Below, in pieces: positions 24,801 through 36,460 of a stretch of DNA of 64,000 bases. Position 1 is the stretch's first letter. The number at the start of each line of letters is the position of its first letter. The notes beneath the pieces are model-generated. The model searched no databases. It was not told the origin of the DNA and worked only from the letters and a program-made list of their open reading frames with translations. The DNA is from Echinococcus granulosus (lineage: Eukaryota; Platyhelminthes; Cestoda; Cyclophyllidea; Taeniidae), in assembly GCF_000524195.1 (NCBI RefSeq), contig NW_020170383.1, positions 1,727,758-1,791,757 on the forward strand, in the 5' to 3' direction. Made by a program: the position numbers and the translations under genes.

Positions 24801-27120
24801 AAGAGATTCGAATGCGGTTTTCAGAACATCTATAAACGGCGTACTAGGGTAAAAAGAGGTTGCTCGGAGTGAAGGTGAGGCACATTGTCACGACCACACT
24901 CCATACTACGATGACATTAAACTACTTCCTATGCTCTCGTCTTACATCCGCATTCATATCTGCGATTTACCGGCATTGGTCACGGAACCACCTTCCTCCC
25001 ATTGATTAAAAACCATTCCATTCGTTAGATCCAGAGTTACTGAATACGCATACTCAAATCGATGTGAACATATCAACCAATACGCCATCTGCGCCTCAAC
25101 GCCCACCTTTGGTGTGAGTTCAAAAGAGCATCGCAAGGAATGGCACCTTAACATAAATGTGAAGCTTTCCCGCAAGTTGTAGTAAGACATTGCGTCTCTT
25201 TCCAATTAACATTTGCTGAACGGCAAAGCCACATACCTTCTTAGCCGAATTTATGTCAGGCTACCACTTGAGCAGCCATGCCCAGCAGTACTGGTCATCG
25301 TTCTTTAAAAACGTCCTGCCAATAGCAAACTGCCTTGTGAATTCATTATGCGCGATTGCAAAGCCCTGCATTTGCAATGCATCGGACGAACCTTTTATTC
25401 GCGGTAGTAAAGTCCCGTTCAAAAGTCTGTTTTAATGTATTTTTTTACCGTTTCCTCTTATCTTGATTAAAAGGGACTGGCAGAGTTAATTTCCTTACAA
25501 TAATGACACAAAAACCAAAATGCGAGCATCATCCACAGCTGCACAACCGGTGGAGGAATTAACAAGAAGTACGCACCCAAACTATCCGCCCAGGCCATGA
25601 CTTGTTCTGGGTTAGAATCTATGCGCGGTACAAAGTTCACACGTAACCGTACGAATTTTTTCGTGACCTTAAATGCCGCCGCTTAATGAAAACCTCCCCC
25701 GCTGTGTACACTACACAGACATTTTGGGTTATACTTCACCCAACACCCCTGACTTCGCTTCGGGTTTAAAAGTTCAGGCGGAAAACGTCATCACTCCCCA
25801 CAATCGTAGGAATTATTCAACTAGGACACGTTCATTGAATTTTAAACATTGAAACCTTTCAACGCAGTGACATAGGTGGAAATTAAGGGAATTTGTACGC
25901 ATTGGTAATAGATGCAAAGCAGTTCTAGAAAAATTACCGTACCTCAAAAATAGTGTTCACCATACCTATGGTACAAAACGATAGGGCACAACGTCGACCT
26001 CAGTAACGACACACCGGGACTGGACAGTTAACAAAGGCACTCCGATCTCTTTGTAGGGCAGTACATAAATCAAAACACCTACTTAGTCCCGCACATTAAA
26101 ATGTGAGGATTACAGGGGTATACAGAGCACTGAATACGTCAACAACTACACCTCCCTAATTTGCATCGGAAACTGGCACCCACCGCTAATTGGCATCTTG
26201 GCCGATACAGTCTATACGAAGCAACAAACAGCCACCTCAAGAGAAAGTGATTAATTGGATCGAGGTGAGGAAGATACTTTAAACCAGGCGGCTTCACCCT
26301 GAAACCAACATCGAAACCACTCCGGTATAAACCGACAAACATAAACGGAAGTTGAGACAGCTCAAATCCAGTTCCAGGTGGTCGGAAATATTCAATCAGC
26401 GATCGTCGACAAACACCCAAACAGAACGTATAAGCAACATCGAACCCAGCTGACCGGAATGAGGATCTACAAAATTCACCACACCGACTGCTCTGGTTTG
26501 AAATACATAAGCAACCTGAAACCAACCGTTCAAACCAGAAGTACAAAGAGGCCTGTGAGTCCTTGTGACAGCTCATGACGGCCTAACTGGCAAGCCCACA
26601 AAACACTAAAGTACGACCAGATGCAAACCTAAGAAAAAAGTAGAATATCTTGGTGAGGCAACATTTAACCAGTTTTGTAATCTAGCAAACATGAGCCATA
26701 ACGTTTACTCCTACCCACGGGGCGCCTGCGAGATAAGTAAATTCATGGCGAAAGCGACCAGCGTCAACAACACATCGTGCACTGTAGCAGAAATGACCCA
26801 GCTCAATGCACAGGCACCGCACCCAAATATCCGGGATAAAAGTGAAACAACTCAAGGGCGACACCCTTTGGAGCAACAAGACCAAAAGTTATATGAAAGC
26901 AGAAATAGTACAGGAAATTCCCTTGAGAAGTCAACCCTGATCGTCTAACTAGGTCCGGGAGTATGCAATGTATATATGTACACATGCGGCATGCCAACCA
27001 CACACACACATAAGCATTTACACTTAAAGGGAGCGCGTAAAAGCAGACAATGAAAGACGGGCCGGAACTCTAATGCAGAAGGTGGAGGGGCAACAAGACC
27101 GGTTAAAACGCCGAGCAGCC
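21805..27120. other. intergenic region upstream of the Rab-like gene, no gene recognised
   Basis: The first 250 bases hold a GT-rich promoter-side stretch. Open frames at 22779-23072 (+), 23366-23587 (+), 24954-25205 (-) and 25253-25435 (+) show no motif I recognise. From about 25.5 to 27.0 kb the plus strand becomes AC-rich, with opposed open frames (26139-26576 minus, 26691-26948 plus). This may be the wreck of an old mobile element, but no polymerase or transposase signature is visible. Confidence 0.4.
21915..22015. repeat. GT-rich simple-sequence stretch 5' of the Rab-like gene
   Basis: Short runs of TG dinucleotides (tgtgtgtgcgtgtgtg and tggtgtgtgtgtgt) lie 110-210 bp upstream of the Rab-like start codon. 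They may be a microsatellite in the promoter region. Confidence 0.6.
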
Positions 27121-28446
27121 CTAAGCATCGCTTTCCTTTGGGGGCGACGAAGAGGGAGGGGGGGCTTCACCAGCTACGGCGTTAGTGGAGGTGTCTTCAA
27201 CCGCATTTACCGAACTGCGAAATTCCAATATCTCGATGGCTTGCTGAATCTCCCGCACCGCTGCACGTCTTGCCGCACGAACGCTGTCCTGACCATCTAC
27301 GCCGATGCCATCCAGTTCCAGGATAAGCACTTCCAAGGTCTCCATAAGCCGCAAATAATTCTTATCACCCACGGTACCTAAGGGAGTCAAAATCTACGAT
27401 AAGCAAATGCCTCCCAGTAGTGAGTTAGAAATACCCCATCTGTTTGTGAACTAAATACTAACAGAGAGCAAAATCGTACAACATTCTTAAAAATACCGTG
27501 GACATGAAAGGCAAGCGGTGTGACAATGACATGCCTACTATAGCTAGTCCAAAATCAAGAAAAAATAGCTAACGAACAAAATAAAATGAGTTCTCCACCT
27601 TTAAGGTGACACAACTAACCAGGACTGCCACTATGCACACCGAACACAGTTTGAAGACAAACCTAGAACAAGTGAAGGATACTAAGGGAATGGCCGATGA
27701 GGTGCGATTTCAGTGGGTCCCTTAAATAAAAACGTTAACAAATCAAGACCTATTCTCGAAACATCGAATTCACAATTCTGCTTTCTATCGCACAAACCGC
27801 ATCTCCACTGCCATATACCAGGGATACTTTTAAGCAAACTGAGTTCTACAAATGTAAGAGGGACAAGAAAGTGCCGTCATAGCCAGCGCTTAAATAAACT
27901 CGGATGATGAACCGAAAACAATCATTCAAAAGGCAAAGTACAAGTACATAGCACCAAAAGATAAATTACCCTTAAACGCATCCACCTCTTCGATCACGGG
28001 CCTGGCTTTCTCGAGGACTTTAGTGATAAGTGTAATACCACTATCCTTTTCCTCAAGCTTTTCCTGGATATTTGATAGCTAGAGGGCACACGTAAAAAAG
28101 AACAACTAATTACTTGCGTTTGCTCTTCGGAAGATGTTGGCCCCTGCACAACCAAAGGGGTTGAGATTGTGGGGCTAGTTTCATTAGGAGCAGGGGACGG
28201 CTGAAAACGACTACACATATTTTTGGTACTAAGGATGGGCTGCCTGTTAATGGCGATAGGCGTAGCCTGATTACCGTTCAAGGCAACTTGAGGTTGTGAA
28301 TGGGCAGGCCGATATATCAGTTTGTTAATTGGGTGTTGCCATTGTGTACGTTGATTTTTATGGTCTATGAAGTAGTAGGTTTTTGTCATCTCATCGAGAC
28401 GCATTTCCCAGCCATCAGGTATGGGATCAACGTGAGGCACCGACAT
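27121..28446 (-). CDS. BAG3-like co-chaperone (WW domain plus BAG domain), 3 exons, 232 aa
   Basis: Exons are 28114-28446, 27970-28078 and 27121-27377. The introns are 35 nt (28079-28113) and 592 nt, with matching phases. Residues 8-39 are a WW domain: DPIPDGW with W13, aromatic pair Y24-Y25, then W36 and P39. A Pro/Gln/Ser-rich linker follows. Residues about 120-205 form a BAG domain whose helices (VLEKARPVIEEVDAF, GDKNYL, ELDGIGVDG, SVRAARRAAVREIQ) align with human BAG3. The tail is acidic and proline-rich. In the family, BAG binds the Hsp70 ATPase domain and promotes client release, while WW binds PPxY or PxxP partners in selective autophagy; the fly homologue is starvin. At 232 residues it is under half of human BAG3 (575 aa), and no IPV motifs for small heat-shock proteins were seen. 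The start is the first ATG before the WW domain; the frame is open further upstream to 28575. Confidence 0.88.
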
Positions 28447-30938
28447 ATCAAGACCGCTCAATGAAAGAAAATGCACGAAAATTAGCGCGAAACCCTGACT
28501 GAGTGTTGTGCATCTTGACCAATCAGATGGTAGAGGTCGCAAAGTTGTGTTCATTATAATTATTAGTGTTTCCAAAGGCGTTTAGCAAGTTATACTTTAT
28601 ACAATAGAAACAGCTAGTTAAGGGCATAACATGAGACGTTACTACCAAGTATCTCTGTCAGACAATTTTGAGGACAAATTACCCAGTATTTCCTGTCACA
28701 GCAGATAAATGAAAACATGAGGGATGGAAAGTACACCAAATATTCAATGATTTCGCGAATGCACCATGGGGCTATGATATTAGGCCCACTTCAGATATTG
28801 CTTCGTTTTGGTCAATTTTCTGGGTCAGTCATTATAGTGTTGTTGATGTTTGAAGAACGGCAGTTGATGAGTCTTCGGATACGTAAGCAGCCATTTAGCT
28901 TCATTGTTACTGATGCGTCTGGGCAATTGCATTACGTCTGACGTCCCATTCATTTCGAGTTGCATTTGGGGCATAAGAAAGTCCTGGCTTCGCCCTGCCT
29001 AAAGTCGGGTGGTGCTCCATCACTATGTCATTCCGTATGCCAAGGTATTTGCAAGAACACTGACATAGGAGTTGAGCCATTTAGTGAAGAGCTTGATTAT
29101 TTAAAGTAGTTCTACAAGCCTAATACTGTACGTCTATTCGATCTTGTCGCTTCTTCATTTTAGTGCTGCTCAGCCGTCTAGCTATGTTCTCTTCACATAG
29201 TGAAGAAGTTCAACAGCACTGTACTCAACTGATGCAGATCGTTCTGTGGATCCCGCCTCACTGAATATCATAAAGGAAAGGATCCAACCTGGCAAGACGA
29301 TAGTCCGACAGTTGAAGTCGCAGAATGGGACAATTACAAAACCACTCTAGAAATCGTTGCTGTTGACTTCTGTGAGGAATGGTGTTCCAATTGACTGCCA
29401 ATCTCCGAACACTTGAGAATCGCGCTCATGCACAGCCCCTCCTCATTGGCCCACACCAAGCGGAGACGTATTCTAGGTGTTTTTATAACTACTCGAAGGC
29501 CAAGGTCGAACACTTACTATAAATAGGTGTAATCAAAATCAGTAGCACTCACAACCTCGCTCCACCAGTCTCTGCTTTCCATCAGGCGCGTACGCTTACT
29601 CATTGCGTTGGTAATAGAGACATCTCCTCTGAAGTCTATCTGTTGGCTATTTGGTTGGATGCTCGACACTACCCAGGCGACTTGTGCACACAAACCAGTT
29701 TGTAAGGTATTGGCCGCATAGAAGAGGCGACTGATACAATGGCTACTGCCGTCTGACACCACTACTAAGTGGCTAGTTGGTTTCTCTGCTTGCCGGTTAG
29801 TTGCAGAGGAAGAACGCGGGGGAGCGGGGTTCTAGGCTTTATCTTCAATGTGGTGGTGACAGCATATAACACTGAAGGGAGGGGAGAGGGGGAGCTATGT
29901 TTGTTGGAATGAAATCTAAGGTTTAATCGTGTTCTTCTTCTGAGGGGGCTTCCAGTGCGGTGGAGTTGGTGGACTGTTTAGGGAGGACAAGGAGCGGACA
30001 ACCGTAGAAGTGAAGAAGCACTTATTCACCTTGTCTACTTTCGTTAGATTTTTATTGGTGTTTTGGAGGCCCAAACGGATAGGATTACTCTAGTGATGGA
30101 AGGCAAACAGTTGAGGCGCAAATGTCTGAAGTCCGATCATGGTTCCCGAGTGAATGGTCGGAATGGAGTTCGACCGCCAAGCTCAACACAGGATAACGGT
30201 TGCGAGAGTTGTGTTCCACTAGAAGCTGCTGTGCTCTACAGTGTTGCAGCCTTGAGAATACCATAGGAGTTTTTGGTCGTGAGGGCATCAAACAATCGCC
30301 TTCGGTAGCTGAGAACCCGCGTAGAATACTGCAAATTGCGTTGCTACATTTCGGAAACGAAAGTACAACTCGACCTATGTAAGCCATGCTCACGGATTCA
30401 GCAAGTCGAAGGCTGTAAATAGCAGAGGTGGAGATCTCCCAATTAAGAGCGGGTAGCAAACCTTTGGTGCATCGAACACAGCGCATACAAAAGTGGTAAT
30501 GAACCACACCATAAGCAATTGTGTAGAGGGGTTGAAGTCACTTAGAGATGACAGCAACGGAGAACCATAGCACCAAGGTGTGAACCGAAAATTCACAGAC
30601 CAAAGCGGCTGCACAGTCGATGGGAAATTGATAGTATCACCGTTCCGCCGCCCCCACCACCACGTATGCTCAAAAGTTAGTGTCATTATTACAACTCTAC
30701 GCATTTTCTATTTTTATTTGCGTATTGAAGATTCGCAGAAAACACAAGACTTGTTAGTATTCATTTTACATTTCAAAATGGATTACAGTAAATGCAATAA
30801 AGGTACGATATATGTTAGCAAAATAACAATGTTGTTACCAAAAGAATATTGATGTTTCTACTGCCAATGTTTCCCAGGACCACAACGATCCCTTTAACGG
30901 CAAGTATACAAATAAAATGAGGCAAGGAGTGCGGATAC
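28447..30938. other. intergenic region between BAG3-like and survivin-like genes
   Basis: The BAG3-like 5' leader is followed by 2.4 kb with several medium open frames on both strands (28717-28941 plus, 29517-29762 minus, 30085-30507 minus, 30390-30704 minus). None shows a domain I can name. Around 28.98-29.45 kb the plus strand has coding-like stretches interrupted by stops, so an old pseudogene or element remnant is possible. The right end is the survivin-like 3' UTR. Confidence 0.4.
30713..30718 (-). terminator. possible poly(A) signal AATAAA of the survivin-like gene
   Basis: The minus strand reads AATAAA about 220 nt after the survivin-like stop codon. The canonical hexamer is at a plausible distance, but the region is AT-rich. 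Confidence 0.4.
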
Positions 30939-32455
30939 TTAACAAGCGAAACCCTTTCGAGCATTTCTAGTCTTCACGACGGTCGAGGATAAGACAGGAT
31001 TGTTGCTATTTACGAAGGAGATGGCAGCCTTTTTCAGATGCTGGAGATCGTTTTCATAACGCTGGAGTCGGCGCCGCACCTCCTCCTCGAAGAGATAGGT
31101 GAATTTAGCGCGGAAGCGGGCGCACTCTGCGTCGATCACCGCCTGGCGTGGCGCCTTCTCGTAACCCCCGCCGTGCGCCTCTACCAGGCGCACGAAGGCG
31201 CAGTCAGGGCAGTGTGCCTTGTGCTCCGCCATCGGATCCTCCTACCAACAACAGCATAAATGGAATAACTAGCAGCATTTAGTGCACCTAGCTTAGGGAT
31301 CACCTCAATAGTTATTAACAATACACTGCTCCGATAGCAAAAACAAAGGTTAAGCGGATAGTATCATTAAAAAAAAGTGAGGGAAGAAACTGAAAGTTGT
31401 GAAGATTTGCCTAATAAATGAGGGGTATCTCGCGAAAGCGACGAACGATACCAATAGCTGTACTAGTTTACAAGAAGCGAGAAATGCCCCAAAGAGAGTT
31501 GAGGCTGCCTCACGCAAAGGTCAACGAGCTAGGAAATCCTTAAGGGTATTTACACACCGTTAACTGTTCATGATAAAACTTCACAAAGTAGATGGTGGTG
31601 TCTGCAGCTTGGAGCCTTTTTACAAATAAGGCACTACGGAGCGGAATTCTAGCAAGTCTCAGATTAGTAGTGCGTCAAGAGCAGACAAATGAATACTCGG
31701 GAGTCCGCCTCCATCTTCTGCTACAAAATTACCGGCCCTGAGCGTGGAAAAAATTCCGGGTTATGAAGTGATTGACATAATTGTCAACACTTTGATTAAA
31801 GATACCACAACCTGGAGCAATTCGTCCCTCCTGATAGTGGATAAAAAATGAAAAACTCCGAGATTAGTACTAGTAATTAAAAATCCTTCTGCGGTACTTT
31901 TATTTGTTCCAAGCAGAACACATCAATTTAATTTCTTAAAAACTGAGCAAGATGTGATAAGCCCTAAGCCATTCCTATGTCACACGGTGGTAAATGGTAT
32001 ACTTCAATATTCGGAGACCCACTTGACACCAATCATGTAAATACGCTTCTACTGTTCAAAAAAACAATGCATACAATTTTCAACCTGACTGTTCAAGTTA
32101 ACTACTTAATTGCTCCTTTAATCTGGAATTTGAATGCGGATAAATTTAATTGGAAACAGTGCTCATGTGAGTAGGGAGCGTTTAGGATGAAAAGCCAAGT
32201 TATGCAATATTAAGCAGCATCAAAAGTAAAACACGAATGTTGTAGACTCACGTCAGAAGCCCATCCATAAAGCAATTTGTGGCAGACAAAACATTGAACT
32301 GAGTCCTCCGATACATCGGGTCGGTGATAAAATCCAGCATCGGCTAAGGTTTGAGGAACGCATTTATCTTCAGGGCGCGTGTGAGGCCATTTCTTGAAAG
32401 TGGCAATGCGGCCTGGAACAAGAGTTAAAGGATCTTCAAGAAAGGGTGACGGCAT
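30939..32455 (-). CDS. survivin (BIRC5)-like single-BIR protein, 2 exons, 168 aa
   Basis: Exon 1 is 32252-32455 and exon 2 is 30939-31241, joined across a 1,010-nt intron in phase 0 (GAC then GTGAGT; acceptor TTGGTAG before GAG). The protein starts MPSPF and holds one BIR domain (about residues 13-90). The zinc ligands are C55, C58, H75 and C82, exactly the CX2CX16HX6C spacing. Typical BIR residues GRIATFKKWP, LADAGFYHRP and DSVQCFVC are present. The C-terminal third (about 95-140, CARFRAKFTYLFEEEVRRRL then QRYENDLQHLKK) is a charged long helix, as in survivin, where it carries the borealin/INCENP contact. In animals survivin is the centromere-targeting subunit of the chromosomal passenger complex and is also classed as an inhibitor of apoptosis. 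No RING or second BIR is present. It is slightly longer than human survivin (142 aa). Confidence 0.92.
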
Positions 32456-33284
32456 CTAGATAGAGGGAAAAAACACCAAAATGAAACCATTACATGGAAA
32501 AGGCAGTTAAACACCTAAAAATGAAGGGTTATTTCTGAAAATAATGATGATGCCTTTGCTTCCATAACTGAAATCACTGAACCCGAATGATTGAGGCAGG
32601 TAAACAACAAGGGGGCAAAGTAAACACAGAGAACATAATGCCAGGGAAAACAGCAGGGCCATAAAGCTGCTGCGATGTGTAATGGGTAGCACATATACAT
32701 ACGAGTGACTAAATTGCACAAAGTCAGAAACAATATAGCAACAAACATTCGTACTACATAACTTGTGCCAAGCACACCCCCAAAAACAGCAATGCAGAAA
32801 CTCAAAGCAACCAAAAACAGCGAGTGGCGTCTATAAGTGTTAAAATAGGTAATGCCACTCGTTTTAGATCTCAGAAATGTAGTAAGAACTGCAAGACGAA
32901 TCAAATAGCAAAGCGGCTTTGAAACCCGCTGTTGAATGCTCTCCCCAACCCCAATGTAATAAAACAATCCTTGTTAAAATATTCGGAAACTTTTATGTTA
33001 TGCTAAATTCTGACCCTTGACTTTCTACATGTACAGGGTATATGAGCTGAATTGGTCTTATTCTGATGCCATTAGCGTAGAATACAAGTTTTGGCGCGAA
33101 ATTGTTAGCTATATACGACATAGAACGTGGATTTGCACCTATATTTTGTTGAACAAGTATCGTACTTGCATTATTTGCCACCTGAAAGATCTTGTCCTAA
33201 TGTTTCAGTACATCTTAATGCATGAAAAATGTAATGTAGCGCCCCGTGACTTTCCTCAAGATGAATGACAATATATCACTCTGG

Positions 33285-33380
33285 CAGAACATGTATATTG
33301 GGCATTCAGAAGGGACTTAGGCTATTGGCATGGCCCGAGGGGCAAGCCGCCAGGAGAAGACACCAAAACAGGGAGTTAAA
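33285..33380 (+). repeat. diverged copy of repeat family A (3' tail)
   Basis: The core GGCTATTGGCATGGCCCGAG follows a TATTGGGCAT-like lead and ends near GGGAGTTAAA. This matches the tails of the copies near 36.4, 40.0 and 46.0 kb with many substitutions. Confidence 0.5.
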
Positions 33381-35789
33381 CGGGTAACTTATTATAGTAA
33401 TGAACTTTTGTTTGGAGTTACCTTTTAAGTGGCATAAGATCAATTTTCACCAATCTCATGGCTGAGCAGGCTCCTCTACCTCCTAAGGGGAAGAATATCA
33501 CCGATCTTCCATAAGCTAAGATAATTCATGAAAGTCCCATGGGACGCAGTGCACTATTTGTGCCTCTAATCAACCTTTTAGACTCAAGGTGGTGGAATTG
33601 GGAGTACCAAAATAATAGGTCCTTGTTGCACCTTTAGAGCCTTTTTTACGGCCACTGCAAAAGCCGGGATAACCTAGATACCGATTTTGAAGAATGCTTA
33701 ATTATAGTGGCCCAACTCGTCATTTCACAGGAAGAACAAATCTTAGAGAGTTCATTCATCATAACCGAAGGACGGGGAAAGGCAGAAGGAAAATGCTAGG
33801 ATTCTGCAGGAACTTGAAACACACTTTTCACGAGTTATCCTTAGCTATGTAATGCTTTTTTCCTAAAGCCTTTGCTACTTTCGACTTCAGGACCTTGAAT
33901 CTAGGAGATTGGATAGAGGAAGAAATCGTGTTTTATGCACTGTGAAAATTTTATGATTTGTTTGAGCTTGTTGAGGATCAGTGTCGGTCTTATGGGTAAG
34001 GAGGCTTGCTCAGCCGTGAGGTAGGTGCAGTCTGACCGCTTGCCATTTATCTAGGATCTTCAAACAAGTAATAGTATGCTTTCCTTAATGCATCTATAAC
34101 AAAATAAAGTGAACATTTTATTTTTTTGAGAGTTGAGAGTTTCCCTTGAATCAGCGATAAGCCCTACCACAGTGGAAGAAGGCTATTAAAGTACACAAGG
34201 TCTAAAAGCTTATAGACATCTAAAAGGAAATGCGAAATGTGAAGAATAAATGGTTTGAGAGGCTTACTATACGCTTAACCAACTACCAAGGAACTATACA
34301 CGATCCAACTCAATTAGTGTACCCTCGCTTCGTTCACCGTGACCATTCGCTACTAAAATTCCTTGCAGTCTACTAGGCATTTGATCCTAACATCAGTGCT
34401 GCACCTTACTGATTGCATTGTAGAAGGATTTTTGTCCTCTTTGTACACTGCATTGAGGAAGGAGATTGGGTGGCTTTGTACTGCCCAAGACTAGACAGTA
34501 CTCTACTGCGATCACATGTCACGCACCTGTTGACATCCACAGGAGCAATTGCGTAACTAATATTACGTAACCCCTACCGTGCCCTCTTTTCAATTCAATG
34601 CTTCTCACCAGTCTATCCGGCTTCCGTCGGCTAATAAGGAATTTAGGTAGGTATTGTGTGCGTGCGTAATTCGCGTATTCTTATAAGATGCCAAATGCAG
34701 GGCCGTTATGGGCGTTGTAAAACTACCAAGTCTACCATTATCTCAGTTGATAATGGTGTTCCGGTAAAAAATCAACTCTACTTCAATAACGCTTCTAACG
34801 GGAGTCCCGCAATTGCCCTCCTGTAGTGCTAATTTCTGGGTGTTTGTCCTTTTGCATGGGGTTCACCCTCCACTGCCACCAATGTAGAGTCGCTAGCCTT
34901 CCAGAAGTTAAAATATATCATACCAGTATAGAGGAAATTTATTAGCATGCAGGAAGGCCGGGAGTCTTTAAGCATGGTTTTTCGGGCATGGCATCCAAAT
35001 GGACCTACAGGCCACAGACAATGAAGGGCCAAGAAAGGATTTATTTTGCCTAGGCTAAAACAAACCTTGAATAAACCGAAATATGGGTTTCACGACCCAG
35101 GTATCCTACTATTTATCTCGCCTCTACCGGTATGAGATGTCATGGTTGTTAATAAAAAACAACTTGAAGATAGCACATCCAGAAATAATGAAGATAACAT
35201 CGACAATGCATTCTGACATGAAATATTTTCACTAAACCTTAACACCTAGAGGTAAGATAAAATGATGTTTGCTGCACACTTTAGTAATGAAATAAATCGG
35301 TTTTAATATATTTCCACATATAACGGTCATGCGCACTCCATATTTCCTTGTCTCAAGGGTTCAGCAGCCGTTCGGGTTCAATGGAAATTGAATTTGATTA
35401 ATACGGATCAAAGTTTGCATGGGAAGTATATTAAGTAAAAGAGGGAGCTTGGTCAGTAAAACGGTATATTACGAGAGTGAGGTAAGCTTAAGATTAAATT
35501 AAAATCTATCTTATTTTGAAGTAACATTTGGTACGATTTGGAAAAGAGAAAAGCCTATCAATCTCTAAAAATCAGGGATTCGATAAAACCGATAAAAAAC
35601 CTTTTAATTGCATGAAGGTTAAATTTTCCAAGACGCTGAAATATCCCTCCGTGAAAACGACTTCAAATAATGCCTAAGTGGAATTGGATATACATATGCA
35701 TAATATTACCCTATTTATACGAATACATTAGTGAAAATTTGTCCATATATATTTCGATGCATGTATATGCAGCACCTGAGACCTCTCTA

Positions 35790-36460
35790 AACGGGAAAGA
35801 AAGTGTAATAGCGAAGCAGAACATATCATCAACGCACAGAAGGATTTGGGGTCACCAACATGGCTTGGAGGATTGGCCACTTGGCAAAGCCGCAACCGAT
35901 TTAAACAAACATCCAACGTATAACACAGCCCCTCTCCACTTTTGAGTACCATCTCCAGCAATCCCCTAGTCAGCCATCACAGTGTAATGATGCTGGAAGA
36001 AAAAGCTCACCACACAACCGTGACAGTCATCGAATTTCCATGCAAAGGAAGAAATGTCTTCATTGAGGTATGGCAAGCAGCCCCGTAACACATTACCAAA
36101 TACTCATGGCTAGTGTCGCTTCATTTGTTAATAGCATTCCTGCAGACCACGGACTGGGGTGGTTGTCGAAGGTAGAAGTCATTTTCAGTCCCTCTATCAT
36201 GGGTATTCACCGATTCCCCCATCCACAGCCAATGCACTTCTGCTGCTCCACTAAAGTGTATCGCACAGTAGTAAAAATGAGGATTGATGACCTTCAAGAC
36301 CGGGTTCGCATTCCATGCCACAAATGCAAAGCACCGAGACTTGCCCTAAGACAAAATAAGGCATAATAATTGAGCAATAAATACATTGGACATAGAGTGG
36401 GATCTGGGGCTGTTGGATTGGGCTTGAGGTTAGACACCATAGCGGCTACCCAAAGTGGCC
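35790..36460 (+). repeat. dispersed repeat family A, copy 1 (plus orientation)
   Basis: From about 35800 this copy matches the reverse complement of 45960-46900. Similarity is patchy at the left (35.8-36.05 kb) and nearly exact over 36068-36420, including TATGGCAAGCAGCCCCGTAA, the stretch encoding SPVTHYQILMAS, and the tail TTGGACATAGAGTGG. It lacks about 340 bp present in copy 2 and has an extra block of about 55 bp near 36242-36296. No terminal inverted repeats, transposase or reverse transcriptase are visible, so the class is unknown. Confidence 0.8.

Noticed and set aside
32515..32967. 150-codon minus-strand frame with hydrophobic segments
   Set aside because: It is low in complexity, overlaps another frame on the same strand, and sits in the survivin-like upstream region without splice support or a recognisable family.
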